Assembly: GCA_964388785.1 (NCBI GenBank) | Contig: CAYMBX010000004.1 | Coordinates: forward strand, 1-43,941 | Length of the DNA: 43,941 nucleotides | Direction of reading: 5' to 3' | Source: VGKU01 sp964388785 | GTDB taxonomy: Bacteria; Patescibacteriota; Patescibacteriia; UBA9934; GWF2-40-263 | In this document: positions 21,918 to 30,483 of the stretch, in pieces | Numbering within the stretch: position 1 is the stretch's first letter | How the letters are laid out: each line of letters begins with the position of its first letter | Position numbers and translations under genes: made by a program | Notes under the pieces: generated by a model | What the model was told of the DNA's origin: nothing | The model's input: the letters and a program-made list of their open reading frames with translations, nothing else | The model's database searches: none

Positions 21918-23660
21918 ATGAACCAAGAACAACTCGACCATCTGCGTCATTCGTGCGCGCATCTCCTTGCGGCCGCGATCGGTGAATTATGGCCGCAAGC
22001 AAAACGGACGATCGGTCCAGCAATCGAAAACGGATTTTACTATGATTTTGATTTCGGTGAAGTAAAAGTGACCGAAGAGGATTTTCCAAAAATCGAAGAG
22101 AAGATGCGTCAGTTACTCCCTGAATGGAAGGAGTTCCGACGAGAGGAGGTGGATGAAGTGCGTGCAAAAGAAGTTTTCGCAGATAATGAGTATAAGCGCG
22201 AGTTGATCGAGGAGTTCTCCGGGGAGGGGAAGACGCTCACACTTTATCATTCTGGAAATTATGTTGATTTGTGTCGCGGGGGCCACAGCGAACATCCGAG
22301 CGAAGAATTAAAGCATTTCACATTACTCTCACTGGCGGGTGCGTACTGGCGAGGCGATGAGAACAATAAAATGCTCACGCGTATTTACGGAACGTGTTTT
22401 CCTACGAAAGAGGAGTTGGATGCGTATCTGATCCAGGTGGAGGAAGCAAAGAAACGGGATCATCGCAAACTTGGAAAACAGCTGGGACTGTTCGCATTTT
22501 CGCCGCTGGTCGGACCGGGTTTGCCGTTGTTTACCGCAAAAGGAACAGAATTACGCCGATTGCTGGGAGAATTTGTGTGGTCGCTCATGAAGCCACACGG
22601 ATATGAACGTGTGTGGATTCCACATCTTGCCAAGGCGGATCTCTACAAAACCTCCGGTCACTGGGATAAATTTTCCGATGACATTTTTCATGTTTCATCG
22701 AAGAAGACAGACGAACAGTTTGTGCTCAAACCCATGAACTGTCCGCATCATACCCAAATTTTTGCGTCTGAACCCCGATCCTACCGCGATCTGCCCATCC
22801 GCCTAAGCGAAATTACCACGGTGTATCGTGATGAAAATACCGGCCAGTTACAGGGGCTTTCGCGCGTGCGTTCCATCACGCAAGATGACGCGCATATTTT
22901 CTGTACGCTAGAACAGGTGAAAGAGGAGGCCATGAAGATTTACGAGATTATTAAAAAGTTCTACGGAGCGTTTGGGATGCCTCTTTCGATTCGATTATCC
23001 ACGCACAACCCGGCCGAGATGGAGAAATACCTCGGATCGTCAGAGCTTTGGGAAGACGCGGTCAGAACACTGAGAACACTGTTGGAAGAGATTGGTAGAG
23101 CCTATGAAGAAGGGGTGGGGGAGGCAGCATTTTATGGGCCGAAGATCGATTTTATTGCGCGTGATGCGATCGGTCGCCAGTGGCAGCTTGCGACCATTCA
23201 GTTGGATTTCAATCAGCCGGAGCGGTTCGGGCTTGAATACGCAGATGCGGACGGGTCGAAAAAACGGCCAGTGATGATTCATCGAGCGATTTCTGGTTCT
23301 ATTGAGCGGTTTATTTCTGTCTTGATCGAACATTACGAAGGGGCATTTCCGTTTTGGTTGGCACCGGTGCAGATCCGTCTTGCAACCGTGAGCGAAGAGT
23401 CTCTTGCGTACGCACATACATTGCTCGCTGAACTTGTGGAAGTCGGTATTCGAGTTGAGTTGGATGATTCGAATGAAAAGGTGGGGAAGAAAATTCGCGA
23501 AGCGGCGATGAGGAAAATTCCTTGGACGATCGTCATTGGAAAAAAGGAAGTGGAGGGTGGAAACGTGAGTATAAATGTGTTCGGTCAAGAAGAAAATTTG
23601 GTGATTGCGCAAAATGAACTCATTGAAAAAGCCAGGCAAGCATCCCAGTTTCCTCAATAG
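21918..23660 (+). CDS. thrS: Threonyl-tRNA synthetase lacking the TGS domain
   Basis: This 580-residue class II enzyme opens directly in the editing domain (HSCAHLLAAAIGELWP, then YVDLCRGGHSEHP, the zinc-like HxxxH and C..H pattern). Motif 1 follows, then the catalytic zinc ligand in KPMNCPHHTQIF, motif 2 TTVYRDENTGQLQGLSRVR and motif 3 HRAISGSIERFISVLIEHY, and a C-terminal anticodon-binding domain (from about 480). E. coli ThrRS has about 642 residues; the missing 60 are the N-terminal TGS domain. The ATG at 21918 has no obvious Shine-Dalgarno, and no upstream frame encodes a TGS domain. It is controlled by the T-box in its leader. Confidence 0.96.
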   Translation: MNQEQLDHLRHSCAHLLAAAIGELWPQAKRTIGPAIENGFYYDFDFGEVKVTEEDFPKIEEKMRQLLPEWKEFRREEVDEVRAKEVFADNEYKRELIEEFSGEGKTLTLYHSGNYVDLCRGGHSEHPSEELKHFTLLSLAGAYWRGDENNKMLTRIYGTCFPTKEELDAYLIQVEEAKKRDHRKLGKQLGLFAFSPLVGPGLPLFTAKGTELRRLLGEFVWSLMKPHGYERVWIPHLAKADLYKTSGHWDKFSDDIFHVSSKKTDEQFVLKPMNCPHHTQIFASEPRSYRDLPIRLSEITTVYRDENTGQLQGLSRVRSITQDDAHIFCTLEQVKEEAMKIYEIIKKFYGAFGMPLSIRLSTHNPAEMEKYLGSSELWEDAVRTLRTLLEEIGRAYEEGVGEAAFYGPKIDFIARDAIGRQWQLATIQLDFNQPERFGLEYADADGSKKRPVMIHRAISGSIERFISVLIEHYEGAFPFWLAPVQIRLATVSEESLAYAHTLLAELVEVGIRVELDDSNEKVGKKIREAAMRKIPWTIVIGKKEVEGGNVSINVFGQEENLVIAQNELIEKARQASQFPQ

Positions 23661-23664
23661 TATA

Positions 23665-23698
23665 AAAAAACACACCCGAGTGATCGGGTGTGTTTTTT
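23665..23698. terminator. Bidirectional terminator between thrS and the convergent large gene
   Basis: CACACCCGA (23671-23679) pairs with TCGGGTGTG (23684-23692), with loop GTGA, an A-tract on the left and a T-tract on the right. It serves both converging genes. Confidence 0.9.
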
Positions 23699-23703
23699 GT
23701 TTC

Positions 23704-25566
23704 TTAGAATCGTCCGGCACGCCTCATCTTTTCATTGTATTCAGCCTGACGCTCTTTTTGTCTTTGGAGATATTCAGAGACATCGACATGACCTTGGTCG
23801 ATATATTGGTAATGGAGGTCTTTGATTTTGTCGATCATCTGAGCACGTGGGGATGGAGATTTGAATACTTTTCTCTTCCACCAACCGCGCGTGTCTTTCA
23901 TGCCGACGATTTGTTGCCATGAACTTGGGAGACCTTCATCTTTTAACGGGATTCCGACTTTGTCCATCGCGGCTACAAGTTCGTCATACACACGCTGCCA
24001 AACATCGATATCACCTTCAGACTGGAAAATGCCGGCGTCGATAAGATCTTTGTATTCTTTTCGCTCTTGCGCTGTTGGTGGGCGATCCGGTCTCAGCATC
24101 TCGTCAGCCAGCAAGTCGTTTGCCTTCTGTGCCTCGGTTCTTTGGTCTGGTGCATTCCATTCGATCAGTTCTTCTACTTTGACGTTTTTTCGATCCCCAG
24201 ATTCATTTGTCACAAGAATCCGTCTTGGTTCGCCAGGGATCGCTTCCCCAATTCTCGCAACTGTCCAGCCATCTTCCATGTTGCCCGCGGTTCGCTTAAC
24301 ACTTACTTCTTGACCAAGGACAAAGGGCACAGGCTCTTCTTCGTCATGTGACTCAGACTTAGACTCCACTTTCGGCGCCTCTGCTTCTTTTTTCGCCGCT
24401 TCCTCTCTTTCAAAGTCCGCCTTAATATCAGCCATGAGCCGCTCTAGCATCTCACCTGGTTTGTACGGTTCTCCGATTTCCAACATATGTGCGAGAACCA
24501 CAGGCTCTTCTGCTTCTTCTTCCAATACGTGTTCCACCGCTTCATCTTTCTTTTGCAAGGCCTCGAGCTTTGTCATGAGCTCTTTGCGCTTTGCATCCGC
24601 TTCTTTGTAGCGTTCCCCCGCACCTTTTTTCGACGGAGCTTTGTCGATCGCGCGCAATTCATCCTCAAGCTCCTTAATTTGTTCTTTTGTTTCAACTACC
24701 GGCAGTACGGCAAGGATTTGTTTGTATTCTTCATCCGCTTTGCCCCAAGCCATCTCATCCTTAGCCTTATCTGCGCTTCGTTTTTCGTTTTCCAATGCTT
24801 TGAGTCGTGCACGCATTGCTTCTGATCCTTCAGAAAAAATTGGATTCGGTTTGAGTTCCACAAGCCCTTCCGTTTCATCGGCGATTTGCTGCTTCTCTTC
24901 TTTATCCGCTTCCGGATGCAGAGCCGCACGTCGTTCATACACGGCTTTTTCGAGCGCATGAATTCGCGCAACAGCCGCTTCGTACTGTTTATCATTTTTT
25001 GCGCCAAGGGCTTCTTGACGAGCTTGGGTGAGATCACGATTAAGGTCCTCAAGACTTGGTCCCTCGATTTCTGTCTCCCCACCTGCGAGTGCTTCCGCTT
25101 GTTCACGAACGGCTTGATCCATCGCCTTTTCCGGATCTTTTGCTCCGGTTGCTTCCGCAATGATTTCTGCACTGCGCGCCAAAATGGCCTCTTCTGCTTC
25201 CTTGGCGGCGTCTCCCTTGAGTCCGGCCGCTTTTACTGCAGAGGCGGCACTGCCTTCCAGTGCGTTTTCAAACAAGTCGAGCTGTCGTTCGGCATCACTT
25301 CGTGCGCGCGCTTCTTCCGGAGTGATGATGTGAATTCGAATATCACGTCCACTTGCACGGGCAAACACCTGGTGTTCTTGCCCGCCCAGATCAAGACTCC
25401 CCGTGAAGACGTCGTCTCGACGCGAACCGTCAAGACCCCGCACTTCAACTCTTGTGCCGACTTCGAGTTCCTCGCCGCCTTCCGCACGTTCCGGCGCGGA
25501 CTCTCGAACTTCGGACTTTGGCATCTCACGCTCTTCGTGGCGAGCTGCCGATTCTCGACTTGCCAT
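23704..25566 (-). CDS. Large charged coiled-coil hypothetical protein
   Basis: This 620-residue protein of unknown function is rich in Glu, Lys, Ala and Arg. Residues about 85-400 are mostly predicted helix or coiled coil (for example KEQIKELEDELRAID). Two short beta-rich segments flank this: 35-80 (VGTRVEVRGLDGSRRDDVF) and 419-470 (EVSVKRTAGNMEDGWTVARI to VEELIEW). The second resembles residues 133-183 of the 1148-residue protein at 34710-38156. There is no signal peptide or membrane helix. It has a strong promoter at 25602-25630 and shares a terminator with thrS. Confidence 0.8.
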   Translation of the reverse strand: MASRESAARHEEREMPKSEVRESAPERAEGGEELEVGTRVEVRGLDGSRRDDVFTGSLDLGGQEHQVFARASGRDIRIHIITPEEARARSDAERQLDLFENALEGSAASAVKAAGLKGDAAKEAEEAILARSAEIIAEATGAKDPEKAMDQAVREQAEALAGGETEIEGPSLEDLNRDLTQARQEALGAKNDKQYEAAVARIHALEKAVYERRAALHPEADKEEKQQIADETEGLVELKPNPIFSEGSEAMRARLKALENEKRSADKAKDEMAWGKADEEYKQILAVLPVVETKEQIKELEDELRAIDKAPSKKGAGERYKEADAKRKELMTKLEALQKKDEAVEHVLEEEAEEPVVLAHMLEIGEPYKPGEMLERLMADIKADFEREEAAKKEAEAPKVESKSESHDEEEPVPFVLGQEVSVKRTAGNMEDGWTVARIGEAIPGEPRRILVTNESGDRKNVKVEELIEWNAPDQRTEAQKANDLLADEMLRPDRPPTAQERKEYKDLIDAGIFQSEGDIDVWQRVYDELVAAMDKVGIPLKDEGLPSSWQQIVGMKDTRGWWKRKVFKSPSPRAQMIDKIKDLHYQYIDQGHVDVSEYLQRQKERQAEYNEKMRRAGRF

Positions 25567-25578
25567 AGGTACGAATGA

Positions 25579-25645
25579 TTAATTGTTCAATTAAACGTTA
25601 AAAAATATCAAAAAAGATCACTTTTGTCAATACACCCATTGACAA
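25579..25645. promoter_or_regulatory. Divergent promoter region with two palindromes
   Basis: A minus-strand promoter for the 620-residue protein is clear: -35 TTGACA (25630-25625), 17-base spacer, -10 TATTTT (25607-25602). A plus-strand TTGACA is at 25639-25644 without a well-spaced -10 (GATAAC at 25659-25664 is 14 bases away). The two -35 boxes form the inverted repeat TTGTCAA/TTGACAA (25624-25630 and 25639-25645). A second, perfect palindrome TTAATTGTTCAATTAA (25579-25594) lies downstream of the minus -10 and could be an operator. The region is much more AT-rich than its neighbours. Confidence 0.6.
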
Positions 25646-25715
25646 AATCTGATAAAATGATAACGTTTTCTGTCTTTCCGCACAAGGAAAGCATCCACAG
25701 TTAAGGGGTTGTGTC

Positions 25716-26234
25716 ATGGGTGATGTGATCGGATTCGTTTCGCGTCGCGACGAGCGCATCGCACGCGAGCTCTCCGGCTACCTTCCGGAGCAGCCCGCCC
25801 TGGTCGCGTACCTCGATCATGCCCTTCGGGCGAATCGAGGAACGCTCTTTACGGCGCGTCGCATCGGCGAGATGCTTGCGGCCGATTCCGACCACACACG
25901 AATCGTTTCGCGATCGGCCGTCGATCGCCTCGGGGTACACGAAGATGTCGAGTCGATGGAGCGACTCGTGGGCCCTCTTACGAAGGTTCGGCCGGACGCC
26001 TTGGAGAAGGATGCGGTGGTGCTGCGCATACGTCTGCGCTATCGCACGGAGCAGATCCCGAGAGGGATCACACTCCAAGCACTCGACGGGATGAAGATCC
26101 CGCCACCGCGTGGATCCAACCCGAACGCGGACGATCTCATCACGTACATGCGGATCTATCTGTGTGCGCTCGCAATGCTCGCGGGCGTCACGATCGATCC
26201 GCGCGGACAGATCGACTCCCACGCCACGGGCTGA
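25716..26234 (+). CDS. Hypothetical protein, GC-rich
   Basis: This 172-residue protein of unknown function starts MGDVIGFVSRRDERIARELS, with an ATG preceded by AAGGGG about eight bases earlier. It has TARRIGEMLAADSDHTRIVSRSAVDRLG (47-74), a helical region that might be DNA-binding, followed by LRIRLRYRTEQIPRGITLQALDGMKIPPPRG and a more hydrophobic C-terminal helix. No family is recognised. The GC-rich composition and strong ribosome-binding site match the accessory class in this window, and it ends with its own terminator. It diverges from the 620-residue protein gene. Confidence 0.6.
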   Translation: MGDVIGFVSRRDERIARELSGYLPEQPALVAYLDHALRANRGTLFTARRIGEMLAADSDHTRIVSRSAVDRLGVHEDVESMERLVGPLTKVRPDALEKDAVVLRIRLRYRTEQIPRGITLQALDGMKIPPPRGSNPNADDLITYMRIYLCALAMLAGVTIDPRGQIDSHATG

Positions 26235-26264
26235 TGGCAACTCTAGCCGAAAAGCCCGTTTTTT
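26227..26264 (+). terminator. Intrinsic terminator overlapping the stop of 25716-26234
   Basis: CGGGCT (26227-26232) pairs with AGCCCG (26253-26258), an inner GGC/GCC is present, then TTTTTT (26259-26264). The TGA stop (26232-26234) is at the top of the left arm. Confidence 0.75.
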
Positions 26265-26308
26265 GTTACCCTGACCCCACCTTTTGTCATCGCGCTCTCG
26301 CCTTTTTC

Positions 26309-26407
26309 TGTCATCCTGAGCGAGCGTTTATCATTTAGTCGAAGGATCACGAATAGATTTGGGATCTTTCGACTCGGCCAGCTGAGCTGGCCTCGCTCAA
26401 GATGACA
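26309..26407. repeat. Palindromic intergenic repeat (GTCATCCTGAGCG type)
   Basis: The left arm TGTCATCCTGAGCGAG (26309-26324) pairs with CTCGCTCAAGATGACA (26392-26407), and AGTCGAAGGATC (26337-26348) with GATCTTTCGACT (26363-26374). A GGCCAGCTGAGCTGGCC palindrome lies between. Sequences of this form (TCATCCTGAGCGAAG..CGAAGGATC) are dispersed in many bacterial genomes. It occupies half of the 199-base spacer before miaB; the rest holds the terminator of 25716-26234 and nothing else that I recognise. A related copy is inside miaB (27087-27131). Confidence 0.85.
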
Positions 26408-26433
26408 AAGAAAAATGGATGTTGACTTAAGCT

Positions 26434-27870
26434 ATGACCACTCCTACCTACCACATCATCACCTTTGGTTGCCAAATGAATAAAAATGACTCCGAGCGGC
26501 TCGCGGGCCTGCTCAACGGAGTTGGATTTTGTGCAACCGAGAAAAAAGAAGAGGCGGATTTGGTCCTTATCAACACCTGTTCCGTGCGACAAAGTGCAGA
26601 GGACAGGGTGTTTAGTTTGGTTGGGACGTTCAAAGAGATCAAACAGCAGCGTCCGAACATGATTATTGGTATCACCGGTTGTATGCCCGGACGAGATCGT
26701 GATCAAACGATTCGAAAGAAAATGCCGATCGTGGATTTGTATTTTCCAACGGCCGAGATGGGGCAGCTGCCGCGTTGGATCGCGGAATTGCGTCCTGAGT
26801 TGGTCAATAGCCCGGATCTCGTTGAGGATTACACAAAGATCACGCCCGATCGCCAGAAAATGCGCCAAGCCTTTGTCAGTATTCAAACCGGATGCAATAA
26901 ATTTTGTACCTATTGTGTTGTTCCGTTTTCTCGCGGGCTTGAAAAGAACCGTCCGCTGGCTGATATTTTGGAAGAGATACGCGATTTGGTGGTACATGGG
27001 TGTGTGGAGGTGACACTGCTTGGTCAAACAGTCAACAGTTATCGTGCGCCGGATCCGGAAGCATTTTCAAAACTTAATCCGTATACGGGATCCCTCGACT
27101 CGCTGGCACTCGCTCGGGATGACAAGCGAGGGGATCACTTCGCCGGGCTACTTTGGGAGATTAATCAGATTCCGGAAATCAAACGGCTTCATTTTACCGC
27201 TCCGCATCCGCTTCATATGACGGACGAAGTGATTGACGCGATGACGCTTCCTGCGCATCTCAACTATATTCATCTTCCGGTTCAGGCGGGAGATGATGAT
27301 GTTCTTAGACGTATGAATCGTCGCTACACCGCCCAGCAATTTTTGGATGTGATTGATCGCATCAAATCGAGGATTCCCACAATTGCCATTGGGACGGATA
27401 TAATCGTGGGATTTTGCGGAGAGAGCGAAGAAGCGTTTGAGCGAACCGTTGATTTGTATCAGCGCGTCCAGTTTGATATTTCGTATACGGCTCGATACAG
27501 CGTCCGTTCCGGGACAGCCGCGTGGCGTGCGTTTAAAGACGATGTGAGCTTTGAGGAGAAGAAACGGCGCTGGAATGTCCTGCAGGAAGTTCAGGAACGG
27601 ATCACGCGCGAAAAGAATCAAGCGTATGTTGGCAAAACGGTTTCGGTGCTGATCGAACGATACGAACCGCCTAAAATTACGGATGAAATGCTTGCCATGC
27701 CGGGAAATATCCAAGAGCTTATGGCTGCACAACCGGGTTTTTGTTACGGAAATTCACGCGAAATGAAATTGGTGCGATTTTTTGGAAACGAATCGCTTGT
27801 GGGACAAATTGTTAACGTCCGAATCGAGAAAGCGGACACGTGGATTTTGGAAGGTGCGAAGGTGGTGTAA
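26434..27870 (+). CDS. miaB: tRNA-2-methylthio-N6-isopentenyladenosine synthase MiaB
   Basis: This 478-residue radical SAM methylthiotransferase has the N-terminal cluster cysteines in FGCQMN, NTCSVR and TGCMPG, the radical SAM motif CNKFCTYC (C-x3-C-x2-C), LGQTVNSY, and a C-terminal TRAM domain from about residue 390. It thiomethylates i6A37 in tRNAs; MiaA, encoded next, makes i6A. Residues about 219-233 (SLDSLALARDDKRGD) are an extra loop after NSYR. Its DNA matches the intergenic palindromic repeat at 26309-26407, in frame. The start has no clear Shine-Dalgarno. The spacing to miaA is four bases. Confidence 0.95.
   Translation: MTTPTYHIITFGCQMNKNDSERLAGLLNGVGFCATEKKEEADLVLINTCSVRQSAEDRVFSLVGTFKEIKQQRPNMIIGITGCMPGRDRDQTIRKKMPIVDLYFPTAEMGQLPRWIAELRPELVNSPDLVEDYTKITPDRQKMRQAFVSIQTGCNKFCTYCVVPFSRGLEKNRPLADILEEIRDLVVHGCVEVTLLGQTVNSYRAPDPEAFSKLNPYTGSLDSLALARDDKRGDHFAGLLWEINQIPEIKRLHFTAPHPLHMTDEVIDAMTLPAHLNYIHLPVQAGDDDVLRRMNRRYTAQQFLDVIDRIKSRIPTIAIGTDIIVGFCGESEEAFERTVDLYQRVQFDISYTARYSVRSGTAAWRAFKDDVSFEEKKRRWNVLQEVQERITREKNQAYVGKTVSVLIERYEPPKITDEMLAMPGNIQELMAAQPGFCYGNSREMKLVRFFGNESLVGQIVNVRIEKADTWILEGAKVV
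27087..27131 (+). repeat. Repeat-derived in-frame insertion in miaB
   Basis: GGGATC-CC-TCGACTCG and, a few bases on, CTCGCTCGGGATGACAA match the right half of the intergenic repeat (GGGATC-TT-TCGACTCG and CTCGCTCAAGATGACAA at 26361-26408). The copy lacks the inner palindrome and encodes GSLDSLALARDDKRG in the miaB frame. Confidence 0.7.
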
Positions 27871-27874
27871 ACGT

Positions 27875-28834
27875 ATGAAACCAAAACTGATCGCCATTGT
27901 GGGTCCCACGGCGTCCGGAAAAACCGGTCTGGGGATTGAGATTGCGAAGGAAGTGGGAGGGGAGGTGATCAGTGTGGATTCGCGGCAGGTGTATCGGGAG
28001 ATGGATATTGGGACGGCGAAAGTGAAGGGAGACAGAGGAGGACAGGGGAGGACAGGGGAGGACAATATTTGTCAGTTGTTTGGCGACGTTCCGTTTATGG
28101 TGGAAGATGTGCCGCACTGGGGCATTGATCTTGTGGATCCGGATGAGGAGTATTCGGTTGCCGATTTTAAAAATTTTGCGGAAAAAAAGATCGAAGCGAT
28201 TTTGAAACGTGAACGTGTTCCCATTCTTGTGGGTGGAACAGGTCTTTGGCTTTCAGCGGTTTTGGATAATTATGATTTGACGAACGCGCCGGCCGATCCG
28301 GTACTGCGGACAGAGCTTGAAGCGCGTCCGCTTGGCGAGCTGTTCGCGGAATACAAACGTCTTGATCCGGAAGGCGCTGAGACGATTGATCGAGAGAATA
28401 AACGGCGCGTTGTGCGTGCACTTGAAGTTACACAAACAACAGGCATTCCTTTTTCGCAACTACAAACAAAAGGTGAACCCAAATACGACGCGCTTCAGAT
28501 TGGGATTTTGGTCGATCGGACAGAACTTAATGAACGCATCAATGCGCGTGTGGACGAAATGATTGCAAACGGATTGGTGAATGAGGTGCGATCGTTGCGT
28601 GAAAAATACGGATGCGAAATTGATGCGATGACCGGAATTGGTTATCGCCAAATTTGTCGGTTTTTGGATGGGGATGTCCCGCTCGCGGACGCAATTGAAG
28701 AAACAAAAAAAGCCACGCGGCTGTATGCGAAACGCCAAATGACTTGGTTCAAGCGCGACCCGCGTATTCAGTGGGTAACAAATCCGGAGGATGCATTTGC
28801 GTTTGTTTCCTCTTTTCTTTTTTCTTCCCGTTGA
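27875..28834 (+). CDS. miaA: tRNA dimethylallyltransferase
   Basis: This 319-residue enzyme transfers a dimethylallyl group to A37 of tRNAs reading UNN codons, the substrate for MiaB. It has the P-loop GPTASGKT (10-17), DSRQVYREMDIGTAK (35-49), GGTGLWLSAVLDN and the C-terminal MTGIGYRQ. Between GTAK and the conserved VPH (80-81) there is an insertion of about 25 residues starting VKGDRGGQGRTGEDN, encoded by a GGAGGACAGG tandem repeat. The ATG at 27875, four bases after the miaB stop, is chosen over an upstream frame inside miaB. miaB and miaA form one operon. Confidence 0.95.
   Translation: MKPKLIAIVGPTASGKTGLGIEIAKEVGGEVISVDSRQVYREMDIGTAKVKGDRGGQGRTGEDNICQLFGDVPFMVEDVPHWGIDLVDPDEEYSVADFKNFAEKKIEAILKRERVPILVGGTGLWLSAVLDNYDLTNAPADPVLRTELEARPLGELFAEYKRLDPEGAETIDRENKRRVVRALEVTQTTGIPFSQLQTKGEPKYDALQIGILVDRTELNERINARVDEMIANGLVNEVRSLREKYGCEIDAMTGIGYRQICRFLDGDVPLADAIEETKKATRLYAKRQMTWFKRDPRIQWVTNPEDAFAFVSSFLFSSR
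28036..28064 (+). repeat. Short tandem repeat inside miaA
   Basis: The unit GAGGACAGGG (10 bases) is repeated about two and a half times, so each unit shifts frame and the array encodes a Gly/Arg/Glu-rich stretch (GGQGRTGED). It lies in a surface loop position of MiaA. Confidence 0.75.
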
Positions 28835-28884
28835 CGCAAGTGAATATATATTGTCAGTTTGATGTCATGCGTCCATCCTGACAC

Positions 28885-28931
28885 GATCATAAAACCTCGT
28901 TCGAGTGCTCGCAGAACGAGGTTTTATGATC
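28885..28931. terminator. Bidirectional terminator between miaA and gatB
   Basis: A perfect 18-bp stem pairs GATCATAAAACCTCGTTC (28885-28902) with GAACGAGGTTTTATGATC (28914-28931) around an 11-base loop. The internal A and T tracts permit function in both directions. Confidence 0.85.
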
Positions 28932-28945
28932 CACCAAACATCCGT

Positions 28946-30472
28946 TTACGACTTCAGCTTCACGAGCAAAATATTTTTCGCGAGTGCGGCGTCGGCCGTG
29001 CCCTGTGTTTCTTTCATCACCTGTCCGATCAAGAATTTTAATAGCTGTTCTTCGCCCGCTTGATATCGCGCAACTTCGACGGGATGCGACTCGATGACGC
29101 GGTCCACAGCTGCCGCGAGTATACCTTCATCGTCCATTTGTCCGAGTGCCTGTTCTTCCATGATATGCGTCGGACTGTCGCCGTCCTCAAGCATGGCTTC
29201 AAGCACTTTGAGACCGGCCGTGTTGTTGAGTTTTTTGGAAGCGATGAGCGTCATGAATTCCGCAAAGTTTTCGGGCGTGATTTTGGACGTGCGGATATCA
29301 ATGCCGCGTTCAACCATTAGTCCCATCAATTTTGAAAGCAACCAACCGGAAACAAGTTTCCCCAGTTGTGTTTTTTGTTTTTCATACGCTTCACCTTCAG
29401 ACCCGCCTGCCGTGACGCTGTCCAGCCATGCGGCCAGTTCAGAGAAGGTATGTTCGGCAAAATCCGCAAGCGCTGGGTCGTCGCACATGTGCCGTGCGTC
29501 AGAGGGCTTGAGATGATATTCCGACTCAAAACGCGCGCGGCGCTCCGCAGGAAGTTCCGGCATCTGTGTGCGTAGTTCGTCGGCGATTTGCGCAAGAGCG
29601 AGTGCTGGAATGTCCGGTTCCGGAAAATAACGGTAATCCGCCGCTTCTTCTTTTGAGCGCTGCTCAACCGTACGCTGCCTTCCCTCATCCCATCCACGCG
29701 TCGTTGAAATTGATTGTGGTTTTCCTTCTTCTTCCCACACACGCGTCTGACGCTCAATTTCATACTCAAGCGCACGTTCGACGTGTCGGAACGAGTTGAG
29801 ATTTTTTATTTCTGTTTTTGGGTTGAATTTTGCACCGATGACATTTCCGTTCTCATCCCGCTTACGAAGCGAAATATTCGCATCGCATCGCAGATGTCCT
29901 TTTTCCATGTCTGCATCCGACACGCCAAGATAGCGCGCGATCAGGCGAAGTTCCTGGAGAAAAATTTTTGCCTCCTGCGGGGACGCAAAATCGGGTTCCG
30001 TCACGATTTCAATGAGTGGCACGCCACCGCGGTTAAAATCCACATACGTTTTTCCGTCCGCGCCGTGAAATGATTTGGCCGCATCCTCTTCCAAATGTGC
30101 CCGTGTGATGCCGATGCGTGCGGTTTTTCTTTCTCCATGTGGAATTTCAATTTCCACAAATCCGCCCGTTGCGATCGGTAGATCAAACTGCGAGATTTGG
30201 TACGCTTTAGGCAGGTCAGGATAGAAGTAATTTTTTCGGTCGAATTTCGAATGTTCCGCGATCGTACAATTCAGCGCAAGCCCCATGCGCGTTCCAAACC
30301 GAATCGCCTGTGCGTTCGGCACAGGCAAAACACCCGGATGTCCCAAGCAAATGGGACAAACGTTGGTGTTGGGAGCGGCGTTCGTTTCGTGTGCGCTGCA
30401 GCCGCAAAACATCTTGGTTTTTGTTTTCAACTGGACGTGAATTTCAAGGCCAATGACCGGTTCATAAACCAT
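28946..30472 (-). CDS. gatB: Asp-tRNA(Asn)/Glu-tRNA(Gln) amidotransferase subunit B
   Basis: This 508-residue subunit of GatCAB converts Glu-tRNA-Gln or Asp-tRNA-Asn to the amidated forms. It has the zinc ligands FCGCSAHE...CPICLGHPG, NYFYPDLPKAYQISQ, RIHLEED-type signature here as ITRAHLEEDAAKS, DFNRGGVPLIEIVTEPD and a C-terminal YqeY-like helical domain (from about 350). Its length is usual. It has GAGG four bases before ATG 30472. It is the last gene of a tight minus-strand run dut-tmk-two membrane proteins-gatB. gatA and gatC are not in the window. Confidence 0.97.
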   Translation of the reverse strand: MVYEPVIGLEIHVQLKTKTKMFCGCSAHETNAAPNTNVCPICLGHPGVLPVPNAQAIRFGTRMGLALNCTIAEHSKFDRKNYFYPDLPKAYQISQFDLPIATGGFVEIEIPHGERKTARIGITRAHLEEDAAKSFHGADGKTYVDFNRGGVPLIEIVTEPDFASPQEAKIFLQELRLIARYLGVSDADMEKGHLRCDANISLRKRDENGNVIGAKFNPKTEIKNLNSFRHVERALEYEIERQTRVWEEEGKPQSISTTRGWDEGRQRTVEQRSKEEAADYRYFPEPDIPALALAQIADELRTQMPELPAERRARFESEYHLKPSDARHMCDDPALADFAEHTFSELAAWLDSVTAGGSEGEAYEKQKTQLGKLVSGWLLSKLMGLMVERGIDIRTSKITPENFAEFMTLIASKKLNNTAGLKVLEAMLEDGDSPTHIMEEQALGQMDDEGILAAAVDRVIESHPVEVARYQAGEEQLLKFLIGQVMKETQGTADAALAKNILLVKLKS

Positions 30473-30483
30473 ACCGCCTCAGT

